A DNA stretch of 49,378 nt from Bacillus sp. MM2020_4 (GCF_011250555.1 NZ_JAANMZ010000033.1:1-49378); one strand, 5' to 3'; positions 1-7,686 are shown, counted from the first letter of the stretch. Program-made: numbers and translations. Notes: generated from the sequence alone by a model not told the origin.

Positions 1-112
1 GGATTAATGATATTAATGATATTAATTATATTATTTCCTGAACCAATGTCAAGGAATTTTCAGAAATCTTTACTCATACATACAAAAAAGGGTTAAATAA
101 AAATTGGTTTGG

Positions 113-118
113 TATAAT
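113..118 (+). promoter_or_regulatory. -10 box (TATAAT) upstream of the first small gene
   Basis: A perfect TATAAT lies 37 bp before the start codon at 155. The -35 region about 17 bp upstream (near 90-95) is a poor match, so only the -10 is convincing. The preceding 1-100 is AT-rich with a short repeated ATTAATGAT motif and no recognisable gene. Confidence 0.45.
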
Positions 119-154
119 CATACTAACTTACATTAGAAACAAAGGATGGGGAAC

Positions 155-337
155 ATGAATAAAAGAGAAATTGAATATAAAATCCGCGAATTAAAATTTG
201 AATATGTCAGACTGCAGAATGACTTAGAAAAGTTGGAAAACGTCAAAGGGATTCTTTCTCCTTTAGAAAAACAATTAGCTGACATCGAGGCTGAACTCCA
301 TTCACTTAACGAAGCATTGCGAAGAGGAGATTTTTAG
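155..337 (+). CDS. small coiled-coil protein, SE1832-like
   Basis: Encodes about 60 residues, almost entirely charged amphipathic helix with leucine heptads, consistent with a short coiled coil; there is no signal peptide or membrane segment. The pattern (basic N-terminus, RLQNDLEKLE, later EKQLADIEAEL) recalls the small SE1832 family of Firmicutes, whose function is unknown; that assignment is from memory of the family. The start at 155 is preferred over the in-frame ATG at 146 because the AAGGATGGGG sequence then sits at proper Shine-Dalgarno distance, while the 146 ATG lies inside it. It is the first of three co-directional small genes and has its own -10 box upstream. Confidence 0.7.
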   Translation: MNKREIEYKIRELKFEYVRLQNDLEKLENVKGILSPLEKQLADIEAELHSLNEALRRGDF

Positions 338-402
338 ACCAGATCATTATCGTATCGGGGATCATTGGACTACGGAAAGAAAAGGAAAGGAGACCTATTA
401 AA

Positions 403-696
403 ATGGCATCATCCGAAAGAACTTTAAGGACTTGCAACAAAGGACACAACTATTATAAAGGCAGTGATTGCCCAACTTGTCCAACGTGTGAGCAGGAACG
501 GAAACCTGCTGATGGTTTTCTTTCAATACTCTCGGCCCCCGCAAGACGAGCATTAGAAAACAATGGGATTACTTCTTTACAGGTACTATCTACATATAGC
601 GAAAAAGAGATTTTGCACTTTCATGGTATGGGGCGTGCTTCTTTACCTAAACTTAGGGATGCTTTGAAGGAAAATGGATTATCATTTAAAAACTAA
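403..696 (+). CDS. RNA polymerase alpha-CTD-like zinc-binding small protein
   Basis: A 97-residue protein in two parts. Residues 10-30 hold a metal-ligand cluster (CNKGH, CPTCPTC) typical of a zinc knuckle or ribbon. Residues 40-95 resemble the C-terminal domain of the RNA polymerase alpha subunit: a helix with SAPARRALENNGI, then a helix-hairpin-helix with GMGRASLPKLRDAL. In alpha-CTD this fold binds UP-element DNA and activators. That it binds DNA here is inference. A good Shine-Dalgarno (AAAGGAGA) precedes the ATG. Spacing to the genes on either side suggests a loose transcription unit. The combined zinc cluster and alpha-CTD fold occurs in bacterial proteins annotated only by domain. Confidence 0.75.
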   Translation: MASSERTLRTCNKGHNYYKGSDCPTCPTCEQERKPADGFLSILSAPARRALENNGITSLQVLSTYSEKEILHFHGMGRASLPKLRDALKENGLSFKN

Positions 697-859
697 AAGA
701 TAACAAATACCACCAGTGGTCCGTTTATCAGGTGATGCCATGACAGTGGTCGTATGTACGGACAATGAAAAAATGGATGAGGATATCAAATTATTCTGCA
801 AAAATTTTAAAAGACATAGGGTATTAAATATCCTTTATGAACTCGAGGGGAGAGGTATC

Positions 860-1219
860 ATGGATAAGAACAGGCGTAAGGAACTAAAAGAGGAATACAA
901 ACAGGTGAAAACCTACATGGGAGTGTACCAAATCACCAACAAAACCAACGGGAAAATTTATATTGATAGCTGCCCTAACTTAAAAAATAAGTGGCTTACT
1001 CTACAGGCACAGCTCGAAATGGGTATGTTCGCCAATTTTCAAGTTCAAAAGGATTGGAAGGAACTTGGGAAAGATGCATTTGATTTTGAGGTGCTAGAAA
1101 AGAAAGATGCAAGCGATGTTAACGATCCACGCTGGGAAGTTAAGCAACTTAAAAAGCCGTGGCTGGAGAAATTACAGCCATTTGGGGATCGAGGATATAA
1201 CAAGCCAGCAAGGGATTAA
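860..1219 (+). CDS. GIY-YIG nuclease-family protein, probably catalytically degenerate
   Basis: A 119-residue protein with a GIY-YIG-like core: the first strand reads GVYQITN and the second KIYID, replacing GIY and YIG. The helix that normally carries the catalytic arginine reads NLKNKW, with no arginine at the expected place, so nuclease activity is doubtful. The C-terminal half (WEVKQLKKPWLEKLQP, GYNKP) matches a group of short Bacillus proteins of this family. An upstream in-frame GTG at 716 would give 167 residues, but the ATG at 860 follows GAGGGGAGAGG and fits the length of relatives. It ends in a bidirectional terminator shared with the convergent diguanylate cyclase gene. Confidence 0.75.
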   Translation: MDKNRRKELKEEYKQVKTYMGVYQITNKTNGKIYIDSCPNLKNKWLTLQAQLEMGMFANFQVQKDWKELGKDAFDFEVLEKKDASDVNDPRWEVKQLKKPWLEKLQPFGDRGYNKPARD

Positions 1220-1233
1220 AATACCGTAATTTC

Positions 1234-1264
1234 ATGGCGAACAGTGCTAGTCACTATTCGCCAT
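1234..1264. terminator. bidirectional hairpin between convergent genes
   Basis: ATGGCGAACAGTG pairs with CACTATTCGCCAT (one mismatch) around a 5-nt loop. It lies between the GIY-YIG gene stop and the diguanylate cyclase stop. The core GCGAACAGTG recurs at 23927, 35766, 37581 and, in part, 46273. Confidence 0.7.
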
Positions 1265-1271
1265 TTCCAAA

Positions 1272-2525
1272 CTAACTTATACTATTGAATTGTTCTTCAA
1301 AATACTCCACACGATTCCGTCCCCGGGATTTAGATTTGTATAGGGCATGATCTGCGTTCTCAAGTAACTGTCCCACTTCTGCTTCATTGTGAACATACCC
1401 CGAAGCAATGCCGATACTGACGGAAATTTGGTTGGCAACCGGAGAATATTCGTGAGGAACCTGCCTTTTCCAAACAGCCTCCCTGATTGCTTCTGCCACC
1501 TGATACATTTCTGGAAATTCAAGATCAAATGCAGCAATCACAAATTCCTCCCCGCCAAAACGAGCAGTAAAACTAGTAGTAGCGTCGATACAGGTTTGGA
1601 TTGTTTGAGCAACGATTGTGATTACTTTATCACCTTCAAGATGTCCATAATTATCATTGAATAATTTAAAGGCATCAATATCCAGCATCATCAAGGATAG
1701 ATTTTGCTTTGTATTGGAGTGGCCCAGCCTTTCACGAATAAATTGCTGAAACCCTCTCCGATTTGGAATTTTCGTTAATTCATCAATGATTGTCAATTGC
1801 CTAAGTTGGTGATTAACTTTTGCCAATTCCTTATTCATTTTTTCATTTTCTGCTATTTTAGCCGCAAGATTATTATTCGTCTCTGTTAATAGCAATTTAT
1901 GATAAAAAGTGGTTGAAACACTGATATATAACATTCTTGAAGCCAACCAACAAAAAAATAAAAAGACAGTGAGATTAATATAATGCCCCATGACAATCAC
2001 ATTTGAAGGTTGAAAAATAGGTAAACCGATAAATATCACAGCGATTGGTAATATATACAAAAACAAAATGGTTCGATTGGAAGCGTGAAATAGAATCGAT
2101 ACACACATAAAGTTAACCGCAAAAGCCATCACATGCCCATAATCTTTTTGGTCAACAAGTGTGACAACCGCTCCCCAAACCAAAAAGAAATTCACAAATC
2201 CTAATAGTCCGAAACGAAATCTTTCATATTGTCTCTTTGTACACTCTGGCCTTTTTTCAAACCAACGCATATAGAGAAGCATTGTTATACTCATAATGAG
2301 CAAAATGAAATATAACACTAAATAGGTATTGATCTCAAAGTGACCGTTATCCACTACCGATGAAGATACATTCATCATAATCAAAATAACTTCAAATAGA
2401 ATAACAATTTTCGCAAAAAGCTTACAGCGTTGAAGATTTTCTTTAAATAAATGCTTTTCCAGTAATTTTTTTTTTTCAAGAGAAACTGGGGGGATACTAA
2501 AGGGAAAATTCATTCTCATTCTCAT
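1272..2525 (-). CDS. membrane-bound diguanylate cyclase (GGDEF)
   Basis: About 417 residues. The N-terminal half has about six hydrophobic helices forming a membrane sensor of the general MASE type; then comes a short coiled coil (ENEKMNKELAKVNHQL) and a GGDEF domain from about residue 240. The active-site loop is GGEEF (about 324-328), a functional variant, so it should make cyclic di-GMP from two GTP. No RxxD inhibitory site precedes the loop at the usual distance. The open frame extends to 2669, but that extension is a poor leader; GAGG at 2532-2535 lies 6 bp before the ATG at 2525. Several neighbouring in-frame ATGs (2511-2537) leave the exact start open. The ligand sensed by the membrane part is not evident. 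Confidence 0.88.
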   Translation of the reverse strand: MRMRMNFPFSIPPVSLEKKKLLEKHLFKENLQRCKLFAKIVILFEVILIMMNVSSSVVDNGHFEINTYLVLYFILLIMSITMLLYMRWFEKRPECTKRQYERFRFGLLGFVNFFLVWGAVVTLVDQKDYGHVMAFAVNFMCVSILFHASNRTILFLYILPIAVIFIGLPIFQPSNVIVMGHYINLTVFLFFCWLASRMLYISVSTTFYHKLLLTETNNNLAAKIAENEKMNKELAKVNHQLRQLTIIDELTKIPNRRGFQQFIRERLGHSNTKQNLSLMMLDIDAFKLFNDNYGHLEGDKVITIVAQTIQTCIDATTSFTARFGGEEFVIAAFDLEFPEMYQVAEAIREAVWKRQVPHEYSPVANQISVSIGIASGYVHNEAEVGQLLENADHALYKSKSRGRNRVEYFEEQFNSIS

Positions 2526-2734
2526 CATAATCCTCATGTTTATATGTTTATTTTTCATTATACAAGATGAAATGCAAGGGGAACCAGTTTTTCGATTTGT
2601 TTCGTTCCTCGCGTTTTTTTCTTTATTTATTTGTTCACACTTTACCGTCAAAATACTATTGATGTTCATCTGAAAATTAATTAAAATTATTTATTGTGCA
2701 TATAAAGTTTTTTTATGAGGAGTTGAGAATTTCG

Positions 2735-3964
2735 TTGAATTTATATCGGAAAATCTTTAAAGAATATTGGAATCCCTACATAGCCGTTAGTATTGCCGGT
2801 TTGGTTAGTGCTTTGTATTTCGGGATTACCGGGACTGTCTGGGCCGTAACAGGGGAATTCACTAGATTAGGAGCCCATATTTTGGGCTGGTTTGGTATAA
2901 ATGTATCAGATTGGGCTTATTTTCAATTAGTTGGCTTCCAAGGGACACCACTAAGCCGTACAGACGGATGGATTGTCATTGGAATGCTCATTGGTGCACT
3001 TATTACAATTTTACTCAGTAACAGCTTTAAAATCCGCGTTCCGAAGCAAAAGCGCCGCTTAGTTCAAGGGTTTATTGGCGGTATTATCGCAGGGTTTGGA
3101 GCACGCCTAGCACTTGGTTGTAACTTAGCCGCCTTTTTCACTGGTGTTCCCCAGTTTTCTTTCCATTCATGGATATTTATGCTCGCAACAGCAATCGGGA
3201 CCTACTTTGGTGTGAAGGTAGTAAATACGAAATGGTGGCGCGGAAAGCCCAACATACAAATGGGTGCAATTAACCCCATTGCGGCAGCGAAAACTCAAAA
3301 GTCAAACATTCAACCGAAGTTAGGACTACTTCTATTTATTCTCTATTGCGGTGTGATCGTTTACTTTTTCGTTGTCGGTAAAAATCTATTAGCTGTCGCT
3401 TCGATTGCGGGTGCACTATTTGGCATTCTAATTGAGCGCGGACAGATTTGTTTCACCTCAGCCTTCCGCGATTTATGGATTAGCGGACGTGCGGTTATGT
3501 CGAAAGCAATCGCAGTTGGTATGATGATTAGTGTAGTCATTACCTTTTTCTATATTCAAAACGGTGCTGTTGCCCTTATTAAAGTGGCTGCCCCAAGCAC
3601 TGTTATTGGCGGACTACTATTCGGCTTCGGCATTGTTCTCGCTGGCGGCTGTGAAACAGGTATGATGTACCGCGCGATGGAAGGTCAGTTGTTATTCTGG
3701 GTAGTAGGAGCAGGAAATATCATTGGTGCCACTATTTTAGCATACGGCTGGGACCACCTCGGAATTTATAATGCCCTTACGGCCAATTGGACTAAGGTAA
3801 ATTTAATCGAATTATGGGGACCTGCCGGAGCCTTAATTGGTACACTTACGATGCTGGTTATCTGGTTTATCCTTTCAAACTGGTGGGAAAAACGATTCCG
3901 CTATGGAACTGGGATTAAGCAGCAAAAAGCAGCAAAGGTTACTCATCAAACAAAGGAGGCATAA
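2735..3964 (+). CDS. yedE: YeeE/YedE-family sulfur/selenium-compound transporter
   Basis: About 409 residues with roughly ten membrane segments in two related halves. Conserved YeeE/YedE signatures are present: ALGCNLAAFF in the first half, RGQICFTSAFRD and GGCETGMMYRAMEG in the second; these cysteines relay thiosulfate or related compounds in characterised members such as TsuA. The YedE branch is linked to selenium metabolism in many genomes. Start: no ATG is available; GAGGAG at 2717-2722 lies 12 bp before TTG 2735, preferred over GTG 2696, which has no ribosome site. The stop is 3 bp before the next start, and that gene's AGGAGG lies inside this gene's 3' end, so the two are translated as a pair. 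The partner is a TusA-like protein, supporting delivery of a sulfur or selenium species. Confidence 0.85.
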   Translation: MNLYRKIFKEYWNPYIAVSIAGLVSALYFGITGTVWAVTGEFTRLGAHILGWFGINVSDWAYFQLVGFQGTPLSRTDGWIVIGMLIGALITILLSNSFKIRVPKQKRRLVQGFIGGIIAGFGARLALGCNLAAFFTGVPQFSFHSWIFMLATAIGTYFGVKVVNTKWWRGKPNIQMGAINPIAAAKTQKSNIQPKLGLLLFILYCGVIVYFFVVGKNLLAVASIAGALFGILIERGQICFTSAFRDLWISGRAVMSKAIAVGMMISVVITFFYIQNGAVALIKVAAPSTVIGGLLFGFGIVLAGGCETGMMYRAMEGQLLFWVVGAGNIIGATILAYGWDHLGIYNALTANWTKVNLIELWGPAGALIGTLTMLVIWFILSNWWEKRFRYGTGIKQQKAAKVTHQTKEA

Positions 3965-3967
3965 AAA

Positions 3968-4213
3968 TTGTCACAAGTAATGGACGTTAATTACACTTTA
4001 GATATTCGCGGTGAGCCATGACCATATCCTGTCATTTATGCGCTGGATGCGCTAAAAAATATGAAGGTTGGGGAAACTTTGCTAGTCATCGCCGATTGTC
4101 CACAATCATTTAGAAGTGTCCCAGAAGAAGTAGTCAAGCATGGTTACCAGCTTATCGCTGAACCGACAAAGGTCAACCAGGATATCTACTTCTATATTAA
4201 AGTAACAAAGTAA
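3968..4213 (+). CDS. TusA/YedF-like sulfur carrier with in-frame UGA (probable selenoprotein)
   Basis: An 81-codon frame from TTG 3968, placed 8 bp after a perfect AGGAGG (3954-3959), to TAA 4211-4213. It translates as a TusA-fold protein: TLDIRGEP, then TGA (4019-4021), then PYPV, followed by DCPQSFRSVPEEV and KHGYQLI. The TGA sits exactly at the catalytic cysteine of the family's CPxP motif, and the frame is otherwise intact. Thiol carriers of this fold pass persulfide or selenium between partners. Two readings are possible: selenocysteine (UGA decoded by SelB), or a nonsense mutation in a former Cys codon. A SECIS-like hairpin begins one base after the UGA. The upstream partner is a YeeE/YedE transporter. 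Automated callers would miss or truncate this gene. Confidence 0.8.
4022..4063 (+). promoter_or_regulatory. candidate bacterial SECIS element
   Basis: Directly after the in-frame TGA, CATAT (4023-4027) pairs with ATATG (4059-4063), TTT with AAA, and GCGC (4040-4043) with GCGC (4049-4052), leaving an apical UGGAU loop. The loop lies about 22 nt past the UGA and has G at its second and third positions. Size, spacing and loop G resemble bacterial SECIS elements such as that of fdhF, but the stem is short and interrupted, so this is a candidate only. Confidence 0.4.
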
Positions 4214-4222
4214 TCAAAACTG

Positions 4223-4265
4223 TGCCTGCTTCCCATCAACGCCTACCACAAAGTGGGAGCAGGCA
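4223..4265 (+). terminator. hairpin after the TusA-like gene
   Basis: TGCCTGCTTCCCA pairs with TGGGAGCAGGCA with one bulged T. There is no real T-run after it, so it may act as a weak terminator or an mRNA 3'-end stabiliser. Confidence 0.45.
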
Positions 4266-4271
4266 TTAAAA

Positions 4272-4295
4272 AGCTTAGGAATCAAATCCTAAGCT
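4272..4295 (-). terminator. terminator of the small minus-strand gene pair
   Basis: AGCTTAGGA (4272-4280) and TCCTAAGCT (4287-4295) form a perfect 9-bp stem. On the minus strand it is followed by a short T-run. It overlaps the stop codon of the 41-residue gene. Confidence 0.6.
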
Positions 4296-4420
4296 CACTC
4301 AAAGCATTGTTTAATAATACTCTCGATTTGATCCGCTGTTATTCCATCGACTGCCTGGGCTTCCAATTGTTCAAACTTTTCAAGAGCTTCAGCAAGATGA
4401 TCTCTTTCTTCTTCCTTCAT
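4295..4420 (-). CDS. 41-residue acidic protein, function unknown
   Basis: A short frame beginning MKEEERDHLAEALEKFEQL and ending IESIIKQCFE, strongly helical and acidic, with no membrane segment. Its ATG (4420-4418) overlaps the stop of the upstream 61-residue frame as ATGA, which suggests translational coupling. An alternative in-frame ATG at 4432 lies inside the upstream gene. It ends directly at a hairpin with a minus-strand T-run. I do not recognise the family. The two frames could also be one protein split by a frameshift. Confidence 0.5.
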   Translation of the reverse strand: MKEEERDHLAEALEKFEQLEAQAVDGITADQIESIIKQCFE

Positions 4421-4602
4421 ATTATCGCCCATTTTAGATATTTTGTTATTTTGTGACAATCATACTCTTCCCTATCTTTCAACAAAATATTTAGTAAATG
4501 GTTCTTGCCTCCCCCTAAAATTTCAATTATTAATGGTTTATTCATAATTTGTTCATCTTTAGGGGTTAAGATAGATTCATGAAACGGACATGAACTTTTC
4601 AT
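4417..4602 (-). CDS. 61-residue protein, function unknown
   Basis: A short protein with an N-terminal SSCPFHES motif and a later YDCHKITKY, giving two Cys-His pairs that could bind metal (inference). The middle (NKPLIIEILGGGKNHLLNILLKD) looks like a small folded domain rather than a shadow frame. Purine-rich AAAGGGGG and AAAGG sequences precede the ATG. It overlaps the next minus-strand gene by ATGA. I know no family for it. A hairpin at 4636-4663 lies in its 5' leader. Confidence 0.5.
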   Translation of the reverse strand: MKSSCPFHESILTPKDEQIMNKPLIIEILGGGKNHLLNILLKDREEYDCHKITKYLKWAII

Positions 4603-4635
4603 AGCCTTTCAACCCCCTTTTAATATATACTTTTT

Positions 4636-4663
4636 AATCCGGCATATGGCCGGATTTTTTTTT
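4636..4663 (+). terminator. intrinsic terminator, plus strand
   Basis: AATCCGGC and GCCGGATT form an 8-bp stem followed by a run of nine or more T on the plus strand. It probably stops read-through from the yedE pair toward the L,D-transpeptidase gene. Confidence 0.75.
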
Positions 4664-4752
4664 GCCCTCATACTCCACACAAAAGCCGAACAAAATATTA
4701 AATTTCATGCAATTACAAATAGTGACAAATTCCACACCAACCAATCTAGTAG

Positions 4753-4758
4753 TATAAT
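4753..4758 (+). promoter_or_regulatory. -10 box (TATAAT) of the L,D-transpeptidase gene
   Basis: A perfect TATAAT about 110 bp before the start. No good -35 is found at 17 bp (GTGACA at 4722-4727 is too far), so the promoter may be of the extended or regulated kind. Confidence 0.4.
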
Positions 4759-4868
4759 AGTAATAACTTAAGAGTAAGGTAAATCAATCAAAAGTCATTG
4801 ACGAAAATCCACCAGTTTAAAGTTGGAAAGATGGATAACTGAGTTACCAGGTAGCGGAGGGAATGTTT

Positions 4869-6311
4869 ATGAGTACGGTAAACGAAACTGTTGTAGAAAT
4901 GGATACTAGGCGGGCTAACCGATTTAAACGGCTTGGAAACCGTAATATGATTATCATTGGAAGTATCATTATTATTGCACTTATCTTTGCAGGTATTTCC
5001 TATTATCAGCTAACCCGTTTCAATTCGCAGATTACGATTAATGATACAAAAGTCGGCGGGCTAACGGCTGATCAAGTGATCCATAAATTAAAAACAGCAA
5101 AATTACAAAACAGAGTATATATTGGAAGTCAGCAAATTTTAGATGAAAAAGATACACAGATGCTTTTTACGGATCATGACTTGCCTGAAGTGAAAAAATT
5201 ATTGAAAAGCCAGTGGACCCTTTTTCCTTCCTCAAAGGCAAAAGAGTATTCGTTGTTACCCAAAAATGCAGATCAGTTTCGAAGTGAAACGATGAAAAAG
5301 CAAGTAGAAGAAAAGCTGCTTACCATGAATCAAAGCTTAAAGGCCCCCGTAGATGCAGCGGCGAAATTGGAACAGGGTAAAATTGTCATCTCCGATGGTG
5401 TGAATGGTGAACAGTATGATATTGCTACTCTATTAAAGGAGTATACAAGACAGAAATACACGAGTGATATCCATTTAAAACCGGTATTCTTACAGCCCAT
5501 TGCAGCGGACAGCCCGATTATCAAGGAAGAGGAGAAAATACTGCAGGACCTACTCGGCCGTAAAGTTGATTATAAGGTGCAAGACAAAGTGCATACGTTA
5601 AACGCCAGTGAATTAATTAAAAACGCCTCGGTGTCAAAAGATAAGCAGATTTCCATCACCCTAACTGACATTAAGAGCAAAATAGATGAAATTAATCGTT
5701 CTCAATCCACCTTAAATAAAGATTTCTCTTTTACCACCCATTCGGGTTCTGTCATTTCGGTAAAGGGGCAAGGCTATGGCTGGGCATTAGATAGTGAGAA
5801 AGAAACAGCACGGATTCAGGAAGCTTTTGAAAAAGGAGAGCATGCGCTTCCCGCTTCAAATATTTACGGTAAAGGCTGGAGTAATGAAGGAATCGGCTAT
5901 GAAACAACTGCGAATAACGGCATAGGCGACACATATGCTGAAGTGTCGATTGCGGAACAGCGGATCTGGATTTATAAAAACGGGCAATTAGTCCTCACAA
6001 CCAATGTGGTGACAGGGAAGCACAGCACCCGTGAAGATACTTCACCTGGCGTGTGGTATATCCTTTATAAACGACCACAGTATACACTTAGGGGAAGCGC
6101 AGTGGGGAAAGCCGATTATGCCGTTAAGGTTAATTATTGGGCTCCGTTCACAAACAGCGGTCAAGGGTTCCACGATGCCAGCTGGCGGTCAAACTGGGGA
6201 AGTAACGCCTATCTGACGGCGGGTTCAGGGGGCTGTGTCAACACGCCTCCAAGTGTGATGAAAGCCGTGTATGATAATCTCAGTACATACGAGCCGGTTG
6301 TCATTTATTAA
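4869..6311 (+). CDS. membrane-anchored L,D-transpeptidase (YkuD family) with peptidoglycan-binding-like region
   Basis: A 480-residue single-pass protein: about 27 cytosolic residues, one membrane helix (about 28-48), a long extracellular region of the PG_binding_4/VanW-associated type (about 60-330), and a C-terminal YkuD catalytic domain (about 355-480). The catalytic signature HDASWR...SGGCVNTP is complete, with the nucleophile at about Cys456. Such enzymes cross-link peptidoglycan stems by 3-3 bonds or attach proteins to the wall. The start at 4869 sits 8 bp after GGAGG (4856-4860); the ATG at 4863 is too close to it. It is monocistronic, followed by a terminator. Confidence 0.92.
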   Translation: MSTVNETVVEMDTRRANRFKRLGNRNMIIIGSIIIIALIFAGISYYQLTRFNSQITINDTKVGGLTADQVIHKLKTAKLQNRVYIGSQQILDEKDTQMLFTDHDLPEVKKLLKSQWTLFPSSKAKEYSLLPKNADQFRSETMKKQVEEKLLTMNQSLKAPVDAAAKLEQGKIVISDGVNGEQYDIATLLKEYTRQKYTSDIHLKPVFLQPIAADSPIIKEEEKILQDLLGRKVDYKVQDKVHTLNASELIKNASVSKDKQISITLTDIKSKIDEINRSQSTLNKDFSFTTHSGSVISVKGQGYGWALDSEKETARIQEAFEKGEHALPASNIYGKGWSNEGIGYETTANNGIGDTYAEVSIAEQRIWIYKNGQLVLTTNVVTGKHSTREDTSPGVWYILYKRPQYTLRGSAVGKADYAVKVNYWAPFTNSGQGFHDASWRSNWGSNAYLTAGSGGCVNTPPSVMKAVYDNLSTYEPVVIY

Positions 6312-6314
6312 GAA

Positions 6315-6366
6315 AGACGGGTCTTGTACTTCCTACTATGGGAAAGTGCATAAACCCGTCTCTTTT
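6315..6366 (+). terminator. intrinsic terminator of the L,D-transpeptidase gene
   Basis: AGACGGGT (6315-6322) pairs with ACCCGTCT (6354-6361), with an inner stem between GTACTTCC and GGAAAGTGC, followed by CTTTTTA. Confidence 0.8.
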
Positions 6367-6999
6367 TATTCGCAAAAGACTTAACTACCTATACTAACGA
6401 GTTCTCTTTTGAAGTGGAAAATCAGGTTAAATAACTTACGAAATAGTATGGTAATTCGCAAAGTGATTCGTCAATAGATAGGTATGCGAATTCATTATCG
6501 GAGAATTTCTGTCTATTGTAAATTTTGAGGCATAATAAGCAGATATAAGCGGAGATATTCCGATTAACACTTGTTAATAAGGGAAAAACCAAGGATTTGG
6601 ATAATATAAGCGGAAAAACTCCCCTTATTTCGAAGGAAATATATGTATTTCCCAAATCAAACGGAATTTTTCCGTTTATTTCAATCACAAGGGTATCAGG
6701 TGATCATTCACATCTATTTTAGCCAATCCATTATCAGATAGAGAATATCTATTCGCAAGTTGTTATTTACTATGCGATTTATCGTGCGGTTTTATATACT
6801 AATTTGCCCAAAACATTGATATAGCAATAAAAAACAGGATGCTAAATTCGTCGCGATTTAGCATCCTATTTGCGTTACGATTTGCGGTTTTTCACCCTAA
6901 AGGAGAACCAGTTACGCCCTACGATACCAGCTATCAATGGGTGGTAAAGCTTCAAAGGCAAAGGACTTCCTCCAGATAATGCAGATACAACAATGGCGA
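6367..6999. other. gene-poor intergenic stretch with short palindromes
   Basis: No convincing gene on either strand. The motif ATATAAGCGGA occurs twice (near 6543 and 6604), and AAACGGAA/TTCCGTTT forms a hairpin at 6659-6677; such GCGGA palindromes are common intergenic decoration in Bacillaceae. A minus-strand frame at 6422-6688 is built from these palindromes and has no family resemblance. The hairpin at 6836-6867 is listed separately. Confidence 0.5.
6836..6867 (-). terminator. terminator downstream of azoR
   Basis: AGGATGCTAAAT and ATTTAGCATCCT form a perfect 12-bp stem. On the minus strand it is followed by GTTTTTTATT. It lies about 130 bp beyond the azoR stop. Confidence 0.65.
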
Positions 7000-7641
7000 T
7001 TATTTTTTGTAAAAATGTCTAAAAGCTTTTTCAAGATTTATATTCGCACGCTCCCACACCTTATCAGCAGACAAGATATCAGTTCCTTGAGCGCGAACCA
7101 AATCAAACTGGCTAAAACCCATGACATTAGTAAACATCTCTTTTAGATAATTTGGGGCAAAATCTAATGCAGTATAACGGTCGTTATTTGTATAGATACC
7201 ACCTGAAGCTTGCAGTAGAAGCAATCGATAGTCATCAGTCATCAGTCCCACAGAGCCAGATTCTGTGTATTTAAACGTTTCACGAGCGATGAGGATGTTA
7301 TCCATGTAGTCTTTTAGTCGAGATGTAATGTTAAAGTTATGCAGCGGCGTTGAAATGACGATACGATGATAGTCCTTGAATTGTGTCAATAATGCAGCAG
7401 ATTGTTTGGCAATCACTGCTTCAGTTGGATTTAGTGCTATGTCAGACTGTTGTTTATTCCAAATAGCAAGTAATCCATCTGCTTCAATTCTTGGAATATC
7501 CAAATCATAAAGATTAATGATTGTCAGTACATTGTCTGGGAATTCATTCTTATACTTATCAATAAATTTATCTTGCAATTGAACAGAAAAGTGATTGTGG
7601 TTTGTAAAATCAGGATGGGCGTTAATAAGTAAAGTTTTCAT
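7000..7641 (-). CDS. azoR: FMN-dependent NADH-azoreductase
   Basis: A 213-residue flavodoxin-fold quinone reductase of the AzoR/AcpD family, which reduces quinones and azo compounds with NADH through FMN and protects against thiol and quinone stress. Visible landmarks are the N-terminal strand KTLLINAHPD, the FMN-phosphate loop region, and STPLHNFNITSRLKDYMDNI, which matches the conserved P.YNF.IP..LK.Y.D segment of the family. ATG 7641 follows AAAGGAG; the longer frame to 7749 is not supported. It is divergent from a WYL-domain regulator 85 bp away, which probably controls it. Confidence 0.85.
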   Translation of the reverse strand: MKTLLINAHPDFTNHNHFSVQLQDKFIDKYKNEFPDNVLTIINLYDLDIPRIEADGLLAIWNKQQSDIALNPTEAVIAKQSAALLTQFKDYHRIVISTPLHNFNITSRLKDYMDNILIARETFKYTESGSVGLMTDDYRLLLLQASGGIYTNNDRYTALDFAPNYLKEMFTNVMGFSQFDLVRAQGTDILSADKVWERANINLEKAFRHFYKK

Positions 7642-7686
7642 ATTAAATCTCCTTTGTTTTTGATAAACTAAGTATACTGTTAAAAG

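Noticed and set aside
716..859. N-terminal extension of the GIY-YIG gene from a GTG
   Set aside because: No ribosome site, and relatives begin at the position corresponding to ATG 860.
2526..2669. N-terminal extension of the diguanylate cyclase
   Set aside because: Residues are unlike a signal or membrane start, and a better ribosome site lies at 2532-2535.
6422..6688. 88-codon minus-strand open frame
   Set aside because: It is composed of intergenic GCGGA palindromes, has no ribosome site of quality and no family resemblance.
6897..6999. Possible gene fragment (frame beginning MGGKASKAKDF)
   Set aside because: Short, no recognisable family, runs into the azoR 3' end on the opposite strand.
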